A stretch of DNA of 10,387 nucleotides from positions 1 to 10,387 of the forward strand of contig JANQQY010000639.1 in NCBI GenBank assembly GCA_028284845.1. Reading direction: 5' to 3'. The first letter of the stretch is position 1; every line of letters starts with the position of its first letter. Below the pieces are notes generated by a model. It did no database searches. It was given only the letters and a program-made list of their open reading frames with translations, and was not told the DNA's origin. Below, in pieces: positions 1 through 6,265 of this stretch. A program made the position numbers and the translations under genes. This stretch comes from Spirochaetales bacterium (GTDB taxonomy: Bacteria; Spirochaetota; Spirochaetia; DSM-27196; SLST01).

Positions 1-624
1 GACGCGATATCCGTTCGCCCGAGCAAACTCGCGATCGAACGTTACCAGCTTGAACTCTTTCCAGTTGAGCGCAAGAACGACGAGCGTGATCGTACTGACG
101 ATGGCAAGAAGCTGAACATCGCGCTCGCGAATGGCGGCGGCTTGCCCAAAGATGAACGTCTCAAGGCCGGCCTGGCTCGCATCCGGTCGCTGCTGAATGA
201 AGGCGAGAATCCCAATGCCAATGGCGAACCATCCGGCAAGAACGATTCCCATGGCTCCGTCCTGCTTGATGCGCGTGGTCCGCGTAATGAGTGATACGAA
301 CCAGACGCCCAGCAGGCTTGCGACGGCCGCGCCAATCAAGAGCGCCCCGAGTTGCCGGCCGGCTACGAGAAAGGCGATACCCACTCCCGGCAGCGCCGCA
401 TGGCTCAGCGCGTCGCCTAGGAGACTCTGCTTCCGTAGCACGGCAAAGCTCCCTATGGCCCCGCTCAACGCGCCAAGGAGAAATCCTCCGGCTGCGACGG
501 TGCGGAGCGTGTAGGTGAACCGAACGCCGCTGAGGGCGGCGATAGGAACGGTCAGCACCATGATCCCAACCGCAGCCGCGACGATGATCCATCCGTTGCG
601 ATCGGAAGCTCGTTCAAGCGTCAT
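1..624 (-). CDS. Mn/Zn/Fe-type ABC transporter permease, TroC/MntC-like (ABC-3 family), C-terminus cut off by window edge
   Basis: This is the membrane channel subunit of a cluster-9 metal importer. It moves Mn2+, Zn2+ or Fe2+ delivered by the binding protein across the inner membrane, powered by the ATPase encoded just upstream. The frame is open for 208 codons from the ATG at 624 to the window edge. Family members are usually about 280-300 residues or longer, so roughly a third is missing. Visible features are hydrophobic segments at about residues 11-31, 43-64, 79-110 and 125-144, the ABC-3 hallmark SLLGDALSHAALPG at 67-80, then LITRTTRIK at 112-120 and the loop QRPDASQAGLETFIFGQAAA at 145-164, all typical of TroC/MntC-like permeases. 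The start overlaps the ATPase stop by one base (TGATG), so translation is probably coupled. The family is clear; the metal is not decided by this subunit. Confidence 0.93.
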   Translation of the reverse strand, partial: MTLERASDRNGWIIVAAAVGIMVLTVPIAALSGVRFTYTLRTVAAGGFLLGALSGAIGSFAVLRKQSLLGDALSHAALPGVGIAFLVAGRQLGALLIGAAVASLLGVWFVSLITRTTRIKQDGAMGIVLAGWFAIGIGILAFIQQRPDASQAGLETFIFGQAAAIRERDVQLLAIVSTITLVVLALNWKEFKLVTFDREFARANGYRV

Positions 625-1382
625 CACGAGGCTCCGTGAGAATCGAGCGCGGCAACCGTCCCACCATAGGTGCGTTCGATCAGCTCATTCGTGAACACCT
701 CACTGATTGTACCCGCGGCAACGATAGAGACGTTGAGTAGGGCGACCGAGTCGAAGTAGTCGGCAACCGTCTGGAGGTCGTGGTGCACGACGAGCACCGT
801 CTTCCCACGCGAGCGCAGCTCGTGGAGGATCGAGATAATCGCCCGCTCGGTCACCGCATCTACCGCGGCGAAGGGCTCGTCCATGAAGTAGAGATCGGCA
901 TCCTGAACGAGGGCACGCGCAAGAAAGGCGCGCTGCTGTTGACCACCGGAGAGCTGGCCGATCTGCCGGTTGGCAAACTCGGTCATCTTCACCTCGCGCA
1001 GCGCCTCCATTGCGAGCTCGCGCTCTTTGCGACCGACACGCCTGATCCAACCGACGCGTCCATAGAGGCCCATCGTCACCACGTCGAGTACCGAGGTTGG
1101 GAAGTCCCAGTCTACGCTTCCTCGCTGCGGGACGTAGGCGACACGATCACGCACTCGCTCGTAGGGCGTGCCAAAAAAAAGAACCGATCCCGCGGCACGC
1201 GGAATCAGATTGAGAGCTGCCTTGATGAGCGTGCTCTTGCCGGCCCCGTTCGGACCGACGATACCCATAAGCACACCGGGTGGGACGTCGAGATCGACGT
1301 CCCAGAGCGCAGGCTTGCTGTCGTAGGCGACCGTGAGGTCGTTGATCGCGAGCGTTGGTTGGCTCATCCCGGTCTCTGCCAT
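624..1382 (-). CDS. Mn/Zn-type ABC transporter ATP-binding protein, TroB/MntB-like
   Basis: This is the cytoplasmic ATPase that energises the metal importer. From the ATG at 1382 it is 252 residues, normal for the family. Walker A GPNGAGKST is at 43-51, the Q-loop Gln at 86, the signature LSGGQ at 144-148, Walker B LYFMDEP at 164-170 and the switch His at 201 in VVHHDL. The stretch YVPQRGSVDWDFP followed by SVLDVVTMG (83-104) is characteristic of the manganese/zinc branch of ABC ATPases. A longer reading frame reaches back to 1442, but that extension lies inside the binding-protein gene. The ATG at 1382 is preceded by GGAG with a 5-nt spacer, so I chose it. An internal ATG at 1367 (MSQPT) lacks such a site. 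Only 2 nt separate it from the binding-protein stop and it overlaps the permease start by 1 nt, consistent with one transcript. Confidence 0.95.
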   Translation of the reverse strand: MAETGMSQPTLAINDLTVAYDSKPALWDVDLDVPPGVLMGIVGPNGAGKSTLIKAALNLIPRAAGSVLFFGTPYERVRDRVAYVPQRGSVDWDFPTSVLDVVTMGLYGRVGWIRRVGRKERELAMEALREVKMTEFANRQIGQLSGGQQQRAFLARALVQDADLYFMDEPFAAVDAVTERAIISILHELRSRGKTVLVVHHDLQTVADYFDSVALLNVSIVAAGTISEVFTNELIERTYGGTVAALDSHGAS

Positions 1383-1384
1383 TC

Positions 1385-2476
1385 TTACTCCGTAGGGTTC
1401 AGAACCGACGCCGGAGGCGCGGGCTCGAGGCCTGCCGGCCATTCGGGAATCTCAACATCGACTCCCGCGGCCTGGTACGACTGAAGAACGGTGTAGACGT
1501 TTTCCGCAATCATGCCAACATAGGTCCCGCCGAAGGTTCCCGCAGAACCCATTGCGTCCGAGTAAAGCTCGCGAACGCCAATCCGCGCAGCACCGCCGTC
1601 CGCCTCAATCGCCTCGATCACCGCCTGAATCGTATCAGGGGGAATCGTCGACTCAACAAAGAGGACCGGAATCTCGTTCGAGATCACAAAGTCGACCGTC
1701 TCCTGGACGTCTCCGACTCCTGCCTCATCCTCGGTGCTGATTCCCTGGATGGCTGTCATGCGCCACCCGAACGCAGCGCCAAAGTACTGGAACGCGTCGT
1801 GCGATGTAACAAGATAACGCTGCCGTCCGGGGATGCTTCGCATGCCACGGTCGGCCCAGTCGTAGAGAAGATCAAGTTGCTCCACGTACGCCTCGGCATT
1901 CGCCGCGTAGACCGATGCCTGTGCCGGGTCGAGCTCGCCAAGGAGCCTCGCCGTGTCTTCAACCGTGATGCCCCAGTTCCGCGGATCAAACCAGAAGTGC
2001 GGGTCATCCGCGCCCTCTACTTCTTCCTCGAGCTCGAAGGCTCCAATGATAAAACCGGCATTCTTCACCGGTTCAAACATTCCGTAGACGGTGACGCCCT
2101 GTTCGCGTAGCGCCTCAAATACCGCATCGTACTGTCCTTCCAGGTTCAGGCCGTTGTAGACGACGGCGTCCGCCCGATTCATCACATCGATGTCTTGCTC
2201 GGTCGGCTGATAGAGGTGCGGATCGACGCCGGCCCCCATGAGATTGCTCACTTCCACGCCGGTCGTGCCCTCAACAAGGATCTCGAGCATGTCGAAAGCC
2301 TGGGTGGTCGTCCCAACGATTCGAAGCACGCCATCGTCACGATTGACATCATCAAGCTCAATCGAGGGTTCACTCGCGGCGCTATCTCCTGCCGACGAGG
2401 CCTCACCGGCGGCACCTGCAAATGCGAAGCCGCTCACCAATAGAACGGCGCCCAACACTAGTATCAAACGCTTCAT
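1385..2476 (-). CDS. Periplasmic metal-binding protein of the ABC importer, TroA/ZnuA-like (cluster A-I)
   Basis: This 363-residue exported protein captures the metal ion for the importer encoded downstream. Residues 1-20 form a signal peptide (Lys-Arg, hydrophobic core, GFAFA before a small/acidic mature N-terminus). There is no lipobox Cys, so it appears to be a soluble periplasmic protein rather than a lipoprotein. The four expected ligands of the TroA family can be placed: His87 in GVDPHLYQPT, His160 in DDPHFWFDP, His226 in TSHDAFQYFG and Asp307 in ELYSDAMG. A third-position His matches TroA and ZnuA; manganese-dedicated homologues such as PsaA have Glu there. Zn, Mn or both are therefore possible. 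Residues 25-47 are a low-complexity Ser/Ala/Asp linker. The start is supported by TAAGGAG (2482-2488) with a 5-nt spacer. It is the first gene of the operon and sits directly after the palindromic operator. Confidence 0.94.
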   Translation of the reverse strand: MKRLILVLGAVLLVSGFAFAGAAGEASSAGDSAASEPSIELDDVNRDDGVLRIVGTTTQAFDMLEILVEGTTGVEVSNLMGAGVDPHLYQPTEQDIDVMNRADAVVYNGLNLEGQYDAVFEALREQGVTVYGMFEPVKNAGFIIGAFELEEEVEGADDPHFWFDPRNWGITVEDTARLLGELDPAQASVYAANAEAYVEQLDLLYDWADRGMRSIPGRQRYLVTSHDAFQYFGAAFGWRMTAIQGISTEDEAGVGDVQETVDFVISNEIPVLFVESTIPPDTIQAVIEAIEADGGAARIGVRELYSDAMGSAGTFGGTYVGMIAENVYTVLQSYQAAGVDVEIPEWPAGLEPAPPASVLNPTE

Positions 2477-2491
2477 ATAGTCTCCTTAGTA

Positions 2492-2509
2492 ACTTTGATT
2501 AATCAAAGT
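2492..2509. promoter_or_regulatory. Perfect 18-bp palindrome, predicted operator of the DtxR/MntR-family regulator
   Basis: The sequence ACTTTGATTAATCAAAGT is its own reverse complement without a mismatch. It lies between the divergent regulator and metal-transporter genes. It starts one base after the predicted transcription start of the transporter operon and covers the TTGATT that could serve as -35 for the regulator. DtxR-family repressors bind AT-rich palindromes of about this size, so repression of the operon with autoregulation is the natural reading. Binding itself is inferred. Confidence 0.8.
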
Positions 2510-2524
2510 CAGTAATACTATATG
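2495..2524 (+). promoter_or_regulatory. Candidate promoter of the metal-dependent regulator
   Basis: TTGATT (2495-2500, inside the palindrome) and TATATG (2519-2524) are spaced by 18 bp. Both match the sigma70 consensus at four of six positions. The predicted start near 2531 would give a very short leader. It is weaker than the opposing promoter, and the overlap with the operator would allow autoregulation. An alternative -10 is TACTAT at 2516-2521. Confidence 0.4.
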
Positions 2525-2545
2525 GCCACTTTGGGTGTTCGTCAA
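2517..2545 (-). promoter_or_regulatory. Sigma70-type promoter of the metal transporter operon
   Basis: On the minus strand, TTGACG (2540-2545) is followed after exactly 17 bp by TATAGT (2517-2522). Each box differs from consensus at one position. The expected start of transcription is near 2510, one base outside the 18-bp palindrome, giving a leader of about 34 nt that contains the TAAGGAG ribosome binding site. The -35 box overlaps the region where the regulator gene could begin. Confidence 0.75.
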
Positions 2546-2546
2546 C

Positions 2547-3251
2547 ATGAAATGTAAAATTGACTGGCTCGATATCCCGATGTACCCTGCACAGGTGAGC
2601 ATAACGACCGAGAACTACCTCAAGCAGATATTCGTCGCCTCCGAAGGAACGACTGAGGAGTTGGTCTCGCTCGGAGAGCTCGCGACCTCACTGAACGTGA
2701 CGCCCGGTACCGTAACAACGATGATGAAGAGTCTCGCTGGAGCAGGATTGGTCGTCTACCGTCCTCGGGCGGGAGTCATGCTGACGAAGGCAGGACGAGA
2801 GGCCGCGATTGCCGTCGTGCGTCGTCACCGAATCGTTGAGCTGTTTCTCGTTGAGATTCTTGGTCTGGATTGGAGCGACGTTCACGCGGAGGCCGAGGAC
2901 CTGGAACACGCGATCAGCGACCGACTCCTCGGTCGGATTGATGAGCTTCTTGGCCATCCGACAACCGACCCGCACGGCGATCCCATTCCCGGACCGGACG
3001 GATCGATGAGCGAGATGTCCGGCATCTTGCTTTCCGAGGTCAACGCGCCGGCGGAAGTGACCGTCACGCGCGTCGATCATCAGGACGCGAGCTTCCTTGT
3101 CTTCCTGAAGGCTGCCGGTTTGATGCCCGGTTCACGTGCCACGCTCGTCAGCCGAGCGGAAGTAACCGACACCCTCGTGGTGGAGACTGAAACGGGTCAA
3201 CACACGATCGGCTTCGCGGCCGCTCGCAAATTAAGAGTATCGATCAGCTGA
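2547..3251 (+). CDS. Metal-dependent transcriptional repressor, DtxR/MntR/TroR family with C-terminal FeoA-like (SH3) domain
   Basis: This is a predicted cytoplasmic metal-sensing repressor. From ATG 2547 it has 234 residues. A winged helix (about 18-80) carries the recognition helix VTPGTVTTMMKSL at 51-63. A dimerisation/metal-binding domain follows to about 150, with PHGDPIPGPDG as in DtxR/IdeR. An FeoA-like SH3 domain covers about 163-234. Metal residues: His94 in RRHR, then Glu117, Glu120 and His121 in EAEDLEH. DtxR/IdeR have Cys where Glu117 sits, whereas manganese sensor MntR has Glu. Asn23 (TTENYLK) replaces the Asp of MntR or the Met of DtxR. Manganese sensing is thus plausible but unproven. 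The start is uncertain: GTG 2535, ATG 2547 (weak GGGTG 9 nt upstream) and ATG 2580 are all in frame, and homology begins only near residue 18. It is divergent from the importer it probably controls. Confidence 0.9.
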   Translation: MKCKIDWLDIPMYPAQVSITTENYLKQIFVASEGTTEELVSLGELATSLNVTPGTVTTMMKSLAGAGLVVYRPRAGVMLTKAGREAAIAVVRRHRIVELFLVEILGLDWSDVHAEAEDLEHAISDRLLGRIDELLGHPTTDPHGDPIPGPDGSMSEMSGILLSEVNAPAEVTVTRVDHQDASFLVFLKAAGLMPGSRATLVSRAEVTDTLVVETETGQHTIGFAAARKLRVSIS

Positions 3252-4590
3252 GATCCAGGTAGAGCACACGGGAGTTGCGACTGCGATCGTAGCGGTCGCG
3301 CTTCTCCCGCGGAATGTCGTTGATGCTGCCGGTGCGAAAGTCGAGCTGCTCAAACCAGTCAGACGCCTGAGTGGTGAGCACAAAGACCTGCGTGAGGCCG
3401 CTGTCGCGCGCATAGTCGATGAGGTACCGAACCAGGCGCTGTCCGATTCCAAAATCGGCGTAGGCCGGATCAACGGCGAGCGCCGCGATCTCCGCCTGCG
3501 TCTCACCAAAGCGATGGAGCGCGGCCGATCCGTGCACAATCCCGTCGGTTTCGAAGACGACAAAATCATCGATGGTTTGAACCAGATCGGTCTCGTCACG
3601 CGGGACCAGGAATCCTTTGCGGACGAGTGGCTGCATCAATCGATAGACGTCCGGCACGTCCTCGCGCTTCATCGGGCGAATCGATTGGTATTGGTTCGCG
3701 TGGACCATCGTCCCAACACCAAGATTAGAGAAGATCTCACGCAGGAGGACGCCGTCCGAGCGTCCGTCAACGATATGCACGCGCTCAACTCCACGCTTCG
3801 CGGCACGGAGTGCGAGCCCAACCAGCTCGAGCCCCTCATCTTCCGGCTGATCGGCGGCTGCTGATCGGTCGTGATCACGGTCAAGGTTGAGCGAGAGGAA
3901 CTCATCCGCCTGTTCGACATCAAGGCGCGAGATTCGCGTGCCGCCGTCGCGCACCGAGTCTGGGACCGAGTAATGGTCGGTGGTCAGGACATCTACCGCG
4001 GAGAGGAAGAAGAGCTTGCTCGATCCGAGTGCCATGGCGAGCTCGGTGGCAAGCTCGCGCGAGGAGATATTGTAGGCGCGTCCAGCGGCGTTCCAGCCGA
4101 TGCAGGGCAGAATCGGGATAGAGCCTTGTGCGAGAACGCCGCGCAGCATCTCCACGTGAATCCGATCTACTCGGCCGGCGTTCAAGAAGTCGACGCCGTC
4201 CACGACCCCTCGGCTTCGAGCACGAACCCAATTTCCAATCACGGCGTTAACGCCCTCGCCGGAGAGCGCCGTCATGACTCGGTTGGCGGCGTCAAAGGCT
4301 CCCATGCGAATGAACGGGATCGCCGCGTCGGTAGAGATGCGAACTCCGTCGCGGAGCTCGCAATGGATGTCGTACCGCTCCAGAATCTCATCTATTCGCC
4401 GACGCGCACCGGCCACGAGCACGATGCGAATCCCCGTCCGCTGGAGCAGCACAAGATCCCGCACAAGGGCCGCTGAGCTCCGCTCGGCAAGGACACCATC
4501 GTCGATCTGAAGCACGAAGGTGTTGTCCTGAAAAGCCTGTGTGTATCGAAAGACCTCACGAATGAGATCAACGTGCCCGCTTGGATCCAT
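3244..4590 (-). CDS. argA: N-acetylglutamate synthase ArgA-type (amino-acid-kinase-like domain fused to GNAT acetyltransferase)
   Basis: Predicted to acetylate L-glutamate with acetyl-CoA, the first step of arginine biosynthesis, in the cytoplasm. Its 448 residues compare well with the roughly 440 of E. coli ArgA. The amino-acid-kinase-like domain (about 8-297) includes VLVAGARRRID at 57-67, like the VLVYGARPQID region of ArgA, and the arginine-responsive fold is expected here. The GNAT domain (about 302-448) has IAALAVDP at 368-375, the acetyl-CoA loop DFGIGQRL at 379-386, and QVFVLTTQASDWFEQLDF at 401-418, close to the ArgA C-terminus. Residues 236-254 form an acidic low-complexity insert. 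The ATG overlaps the stop of the upstream secreted-protein gene by one base (TAATG) and no clear Shine-Dalgarno is seen, so it probably relies on translational coupling. No other arginine genes are visible in the window. Confidence 0.9.
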   Translation of the reverse strand: MDPSGHVDLIREVFRYTQAFQDNTFVLQIDDGVLAERSSAALVRDLVLLQRTGIRIVLVAGARRRIDEILERYDIHCELRDGVRISTDAAIPFIRMGAFDAANRVMTALSGEGVNAVIGNWVRARSRGVVDGVDFLNAGRVDRIHVEMLRGVLAQGSIPILPCIGWNAAGRAYNISSRELATELAMALGSSKLFFLSAVDVLTTDHYSVPDSVRDGGTRISRLDVEQADEFLSLNLDRDHDRSAAADQPEDEGLELVGLALRAAKRGVERVHIVDGRSDGVLLREIFSNLGVGTMVHANQYQSIRPMKREDVPDVYRLMQPLVRKGFLVPRDETDLVQTIDDFVVFETDGIVHGSAALHRFGETQAEIAALAVDPAYADFGIGQRLVRYLIDYARDSGLTQVFVLTTQASDWFEQLDFRTGSINDIPREKRDRYDRSRNSRVLYLDLS

Positions 4591-5576
4591 TACTGATACT
4601 GAATATAGACCGGGACCGGTTCCAGCTGCAGCACATCCGCCGGCGACATCAAGGGGTCATCGTATCCACCATCGCGCCAGCTCTTGGGGTAGAAAAGCTT
4701 GAAGCCCTTCAGAGGCATATTGCCCGCGAGAACGTTGAATTCCCAGCTGGCACGCTTGTGCTCCGGTGGTCCGAATCCGTCGGCGTGGTGAATGAGCTGC
4801 ACCATCGGATAGTCGGCACGTACACGCTCCCGATTCTCAATCATTCGATAGTTGAACTGGTGAACGACGAGCATCCTGGGTCCCGCCAGACCGTTGGAGC
4901 GAAGATGCTCGTCAATCATGTCCTGCGCACGGTTGAGCTCCTCCGCGGTGATCGCCCCAATCTCCTCGCCTGGACGAGTGGTCGCCCACTCCGGGTCGAT
5001 CGCGAGGTGGACATGCGGGAAGCGGAGATAGGGCAACATCGACTCGATTGCCCCCTCGACCGTTCCATCCCCAATCTGATGATCCAGAAAGACGATGACC
5101 TCGTTCTCCGCCGCGAACTCAATGTACTCGAGGAGCTTTGCCTGCCTGAGGATACCGATGCTCGCGTCCTCGTAGACGGTGCCGTAAATGATGTGAAAGG
5201 CGGGCGCCACGCCGATCTCACCGTTGATCGCGTCGTACTCCGCCGCTCGAGCCTTGAGGTCGCTTGTCATATCCGCGATAGCCGTCTCGCCCAAGACGCC
5301 CATAAAGGTGCTGAGCGGGTGCCCGTAGTAGGCGATGACCTGGGCGTCTCCAACGATCCCGCCGCTCTCTCGGGCGGCCCGCGGCCAGCGCTCATCGGCG
5401 CGAATCAAAGCAGGATCGGCTCCGGGCGGAAGCTCTTCTCCGGCGTCATCACTTCGAAACGGCGCCGGCCCTATTTCCGCGTCGGAGCCGGGATCAAACG
5501 TGAACTCTGCGACGAGCAGAGGGCCTGCGAGGAGCAGAAGGGCAGTTGCGAGAACGGGGCGGAGGTTCATACTCAT
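4590..5576 (-). CDS. Secreted protein of unknown function, possible TIM-barrel-like fold
   Basis: I do not recognise a characterised function. The 328-residue product has an N-terminal signal peptide or anchor (hydrophobic 8-23, no lipobox Cys) and an acidic, Pro-rich linker to about 75. One compact domain then runs to the end. Alternating beta-strand-like and helical segments carry polar residues at strand ends: IAYYGHP 81-87, APAFHIIYGT 124-133, VIVFLDHQIG 160-169, HVHLAIDPEW 188-197, MLVVHQF 235-241, LIHHADGFG 261-269 and FKLFYPKSW 292-300. This resembles a hydrolase-like alpha/beta barrel and uncharacterised secreted proteins I associate with Actinobacteria; that recollection is unverified. 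The Asp166, His168, His188, His190, Asp194, Glu196, His239, His263, His264 and Asp266 set could form an active or metal site. It is the first gene of a two-gene unit with argA. The start is ATG 5576 (alternative 5570), with no strong ribosome binding site. Confidence 0.82.
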   Translation of the reverse strand: MSMNLRPVLATALLLLAGPLLVAEFTFDPGSDAEIGPAPFRSDDAGEELPPGADPALIRADERWPRAARESGGIVGDAQVIAYYGHPLSTFMGVLGETAIADMTSDLKARAAEYDAINGEIGVAPAFHIIYGTVYEDASIGILRQAKLLEYIEFAAENEVIVFLDHQIGDGTVEGAIESMLPYLRFPHVHLAIDPEWATTRPGEEIGAITAEELNRAQDMIDEHLRSNGLAGPRMLVVHQFNYRMIENRERVRADYPMVQLIHHADGFGPPEHKRASWEFNVLAGNMPLKGFKLFYPKSWRDGGYDDPLMSPADVLQLEPVPVYIQYQ

Positions 5577-5598
5577 AGCATCGACGCCTACGCCACGA

Positions 5599-5627
5599 TC
5601 TATACCGGTGAGATCAGATCGCGTCCA
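5599..5627 (-). promoter_or_regulatory. Candidate sigma70 promoter for the secreted-protein/argA unit
   Basis: On the minus strand, TGGACG (5622-5627) and TATAGA (5599-5604) are separated by 17 bp. Each matches the consensus at four of six positions. Transcription would start near 5592, leaving a leader of about 16 nt before ATG 5576. No palindrome resembling an ArgR box was seen in this 107-bp divergent region. Confidence 0.45.
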
Positions 5628-5647
5628 GGCTACTCCGAGTGGGGCAG

Positions 5648-5676
5648 TTGGCGAGCGATCGCGGGGCTCGTATAGT
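5648..5676 (+). promoter_or_regulatory. Sigma70-type promoter of the DUF4230 gene pair, start of transcription at or next to the ATG
   Basis: TTGGCG (5648-5653) and TATAGT (5671-5676) are separated by exactly 17 bp. Counting 6-8 bases beyond the -10 box puts the transcript start at 5682-5684, while the preferred ATG is at 5684. The mRNA may therefore be leaderless. The in-frame ATG at 5639 lies upstream of the -35 box and would not be in this transcript. Confidence 0.6.
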
Positions 5677-5683
5677 CAGGTCG

Positions 5684-6265
5684 ATGGGCAGCTCCGTTCG
5701 GATTCTCGCCGCATTCATCGCAGTCACGATCCTAAGCGCCTGTAACCCTGTCTCGGAGACCGATTTGATCGCTCTTGAGGAGAAGGTCGAGTCGATTCTC
5801 GAGCTCCACACCTTTGAACATATCTACCGTGACCTAGTCTATTTTGGCGAGGAGCGACGCCTCCTGGGCATTACGACGATGAACCGTGCGGTTCTCTTCT
5901 CAATCGACATTCGCGTCACGGCGGGAATGGACCTATCGGACGGCATGCAGATCACTGCGGACAGAACGAATCGTGAGAGACTCTACGTGCGCCTGCCACC
6001 GGCCGAGATTCTCGCCGTGGACGCCGACGAGTCGAGCATCAATGAGTACTTCATCCGGGAACGCGGAGGACGAATCGGCTTCCTGGAACTGAGCGATCAG
6101 CTTGAGGCGGTCAAGGAGAGGACGGCGGAGGACGCGATTGAACGTGGGATTCTCAACGAAGCAGAGGCAAACGGGCGCACGGTCATTCGCGAGTTCCTGA
6201 GGCTGGCAGGCTTTCCGGAGGTGATCTTCGCCGATCCCGCGGAGGACGAGGAGCTTCGCGGATGA
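5684..6265 (+). CDS. DUF4230-like lipoprotein
   Basis: This is a predicted lipoprotein of 193 residues. The signal peptide ends in the lipobox ILSAC, with Cys20 as the lipidation site. The mature part has a short helix (24-42), then beta-rich stretches with YRDLVYFGEERRLLGI at 48-63, FSIDIRVTAGMDLSD at 72-86 and VRLPPAEILAVD at 102-113. A C-terminal charged helix follows (about 137-172), ending in FLRLAGFPEV at 171-180. The order of amphipathic strand, xAGxDLS, LPxAEIL and a C-terminal helix with an xxAGF end is the DUF4230 pattern; no biochemical function is known to me. A longer reading frame begins at 5639, but that extension would place the signal peptide internally and lies over the promoter. 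I therefore use ATG 5684, which has only AGG four bases upstream. It overlaps the next gene by 4 bp. Confidence 0.85.
   Translation: MGSSVRILAAFIAVTILSACNPVSETDLIALEEKVESILELHTFEHIYRDLVYFGEERRLLGITTMNRAVLFSIDIRVTAGMDLSDGMQITADRTNRERLYVRLPPAEILAVDADESSINEYFIRERGGRIGFLELSDQLEAVKERTAEDAIERGILNEAEANGRTVIREFLRLAGFPEVIFADPAEDEELRG

Noticed and set aside
1..592. Minus- and plus-strand frames at 42-335, 161-592, 197-514 and 291-518
   Set aside because: The true gene is the metal permease frame starting at 624, which stays open to the edge and has the ABC-3 family motif. The others are shifted frames.
1383..1442. N-terminal extension of the ATPase to an ATG at 1442
   Set aside because: It would overlap the end of the binding-protein gene by about 58 bases with no homology. 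ATG 1382 has GGAG at proper spacing.
4581..5675. 364-codon plus-strand open frame opposite the secreted-protein gene
   Set aside because: It mirrors the coding frame on the other strand almost end to end, has Arg/Leu/Asp/Val-rich composition without domains, and lacks a promoter or ribosome binding site. The minus-strand protein has a signal peptide and an ordered domain.
5639..5683. N-terminal extension of the DUF4230 lipoprotein to ATG 5639
   Set aside because: It would put 15 polar residues before the signal peptide and overlaps the predicted promoter.
5577..5683. ArgR-type operator upstream of the secreted-protein/argA unit
   Set aside because: No AT-rich imperfect palindrome of the ARG-box type could be found in this divergent region.
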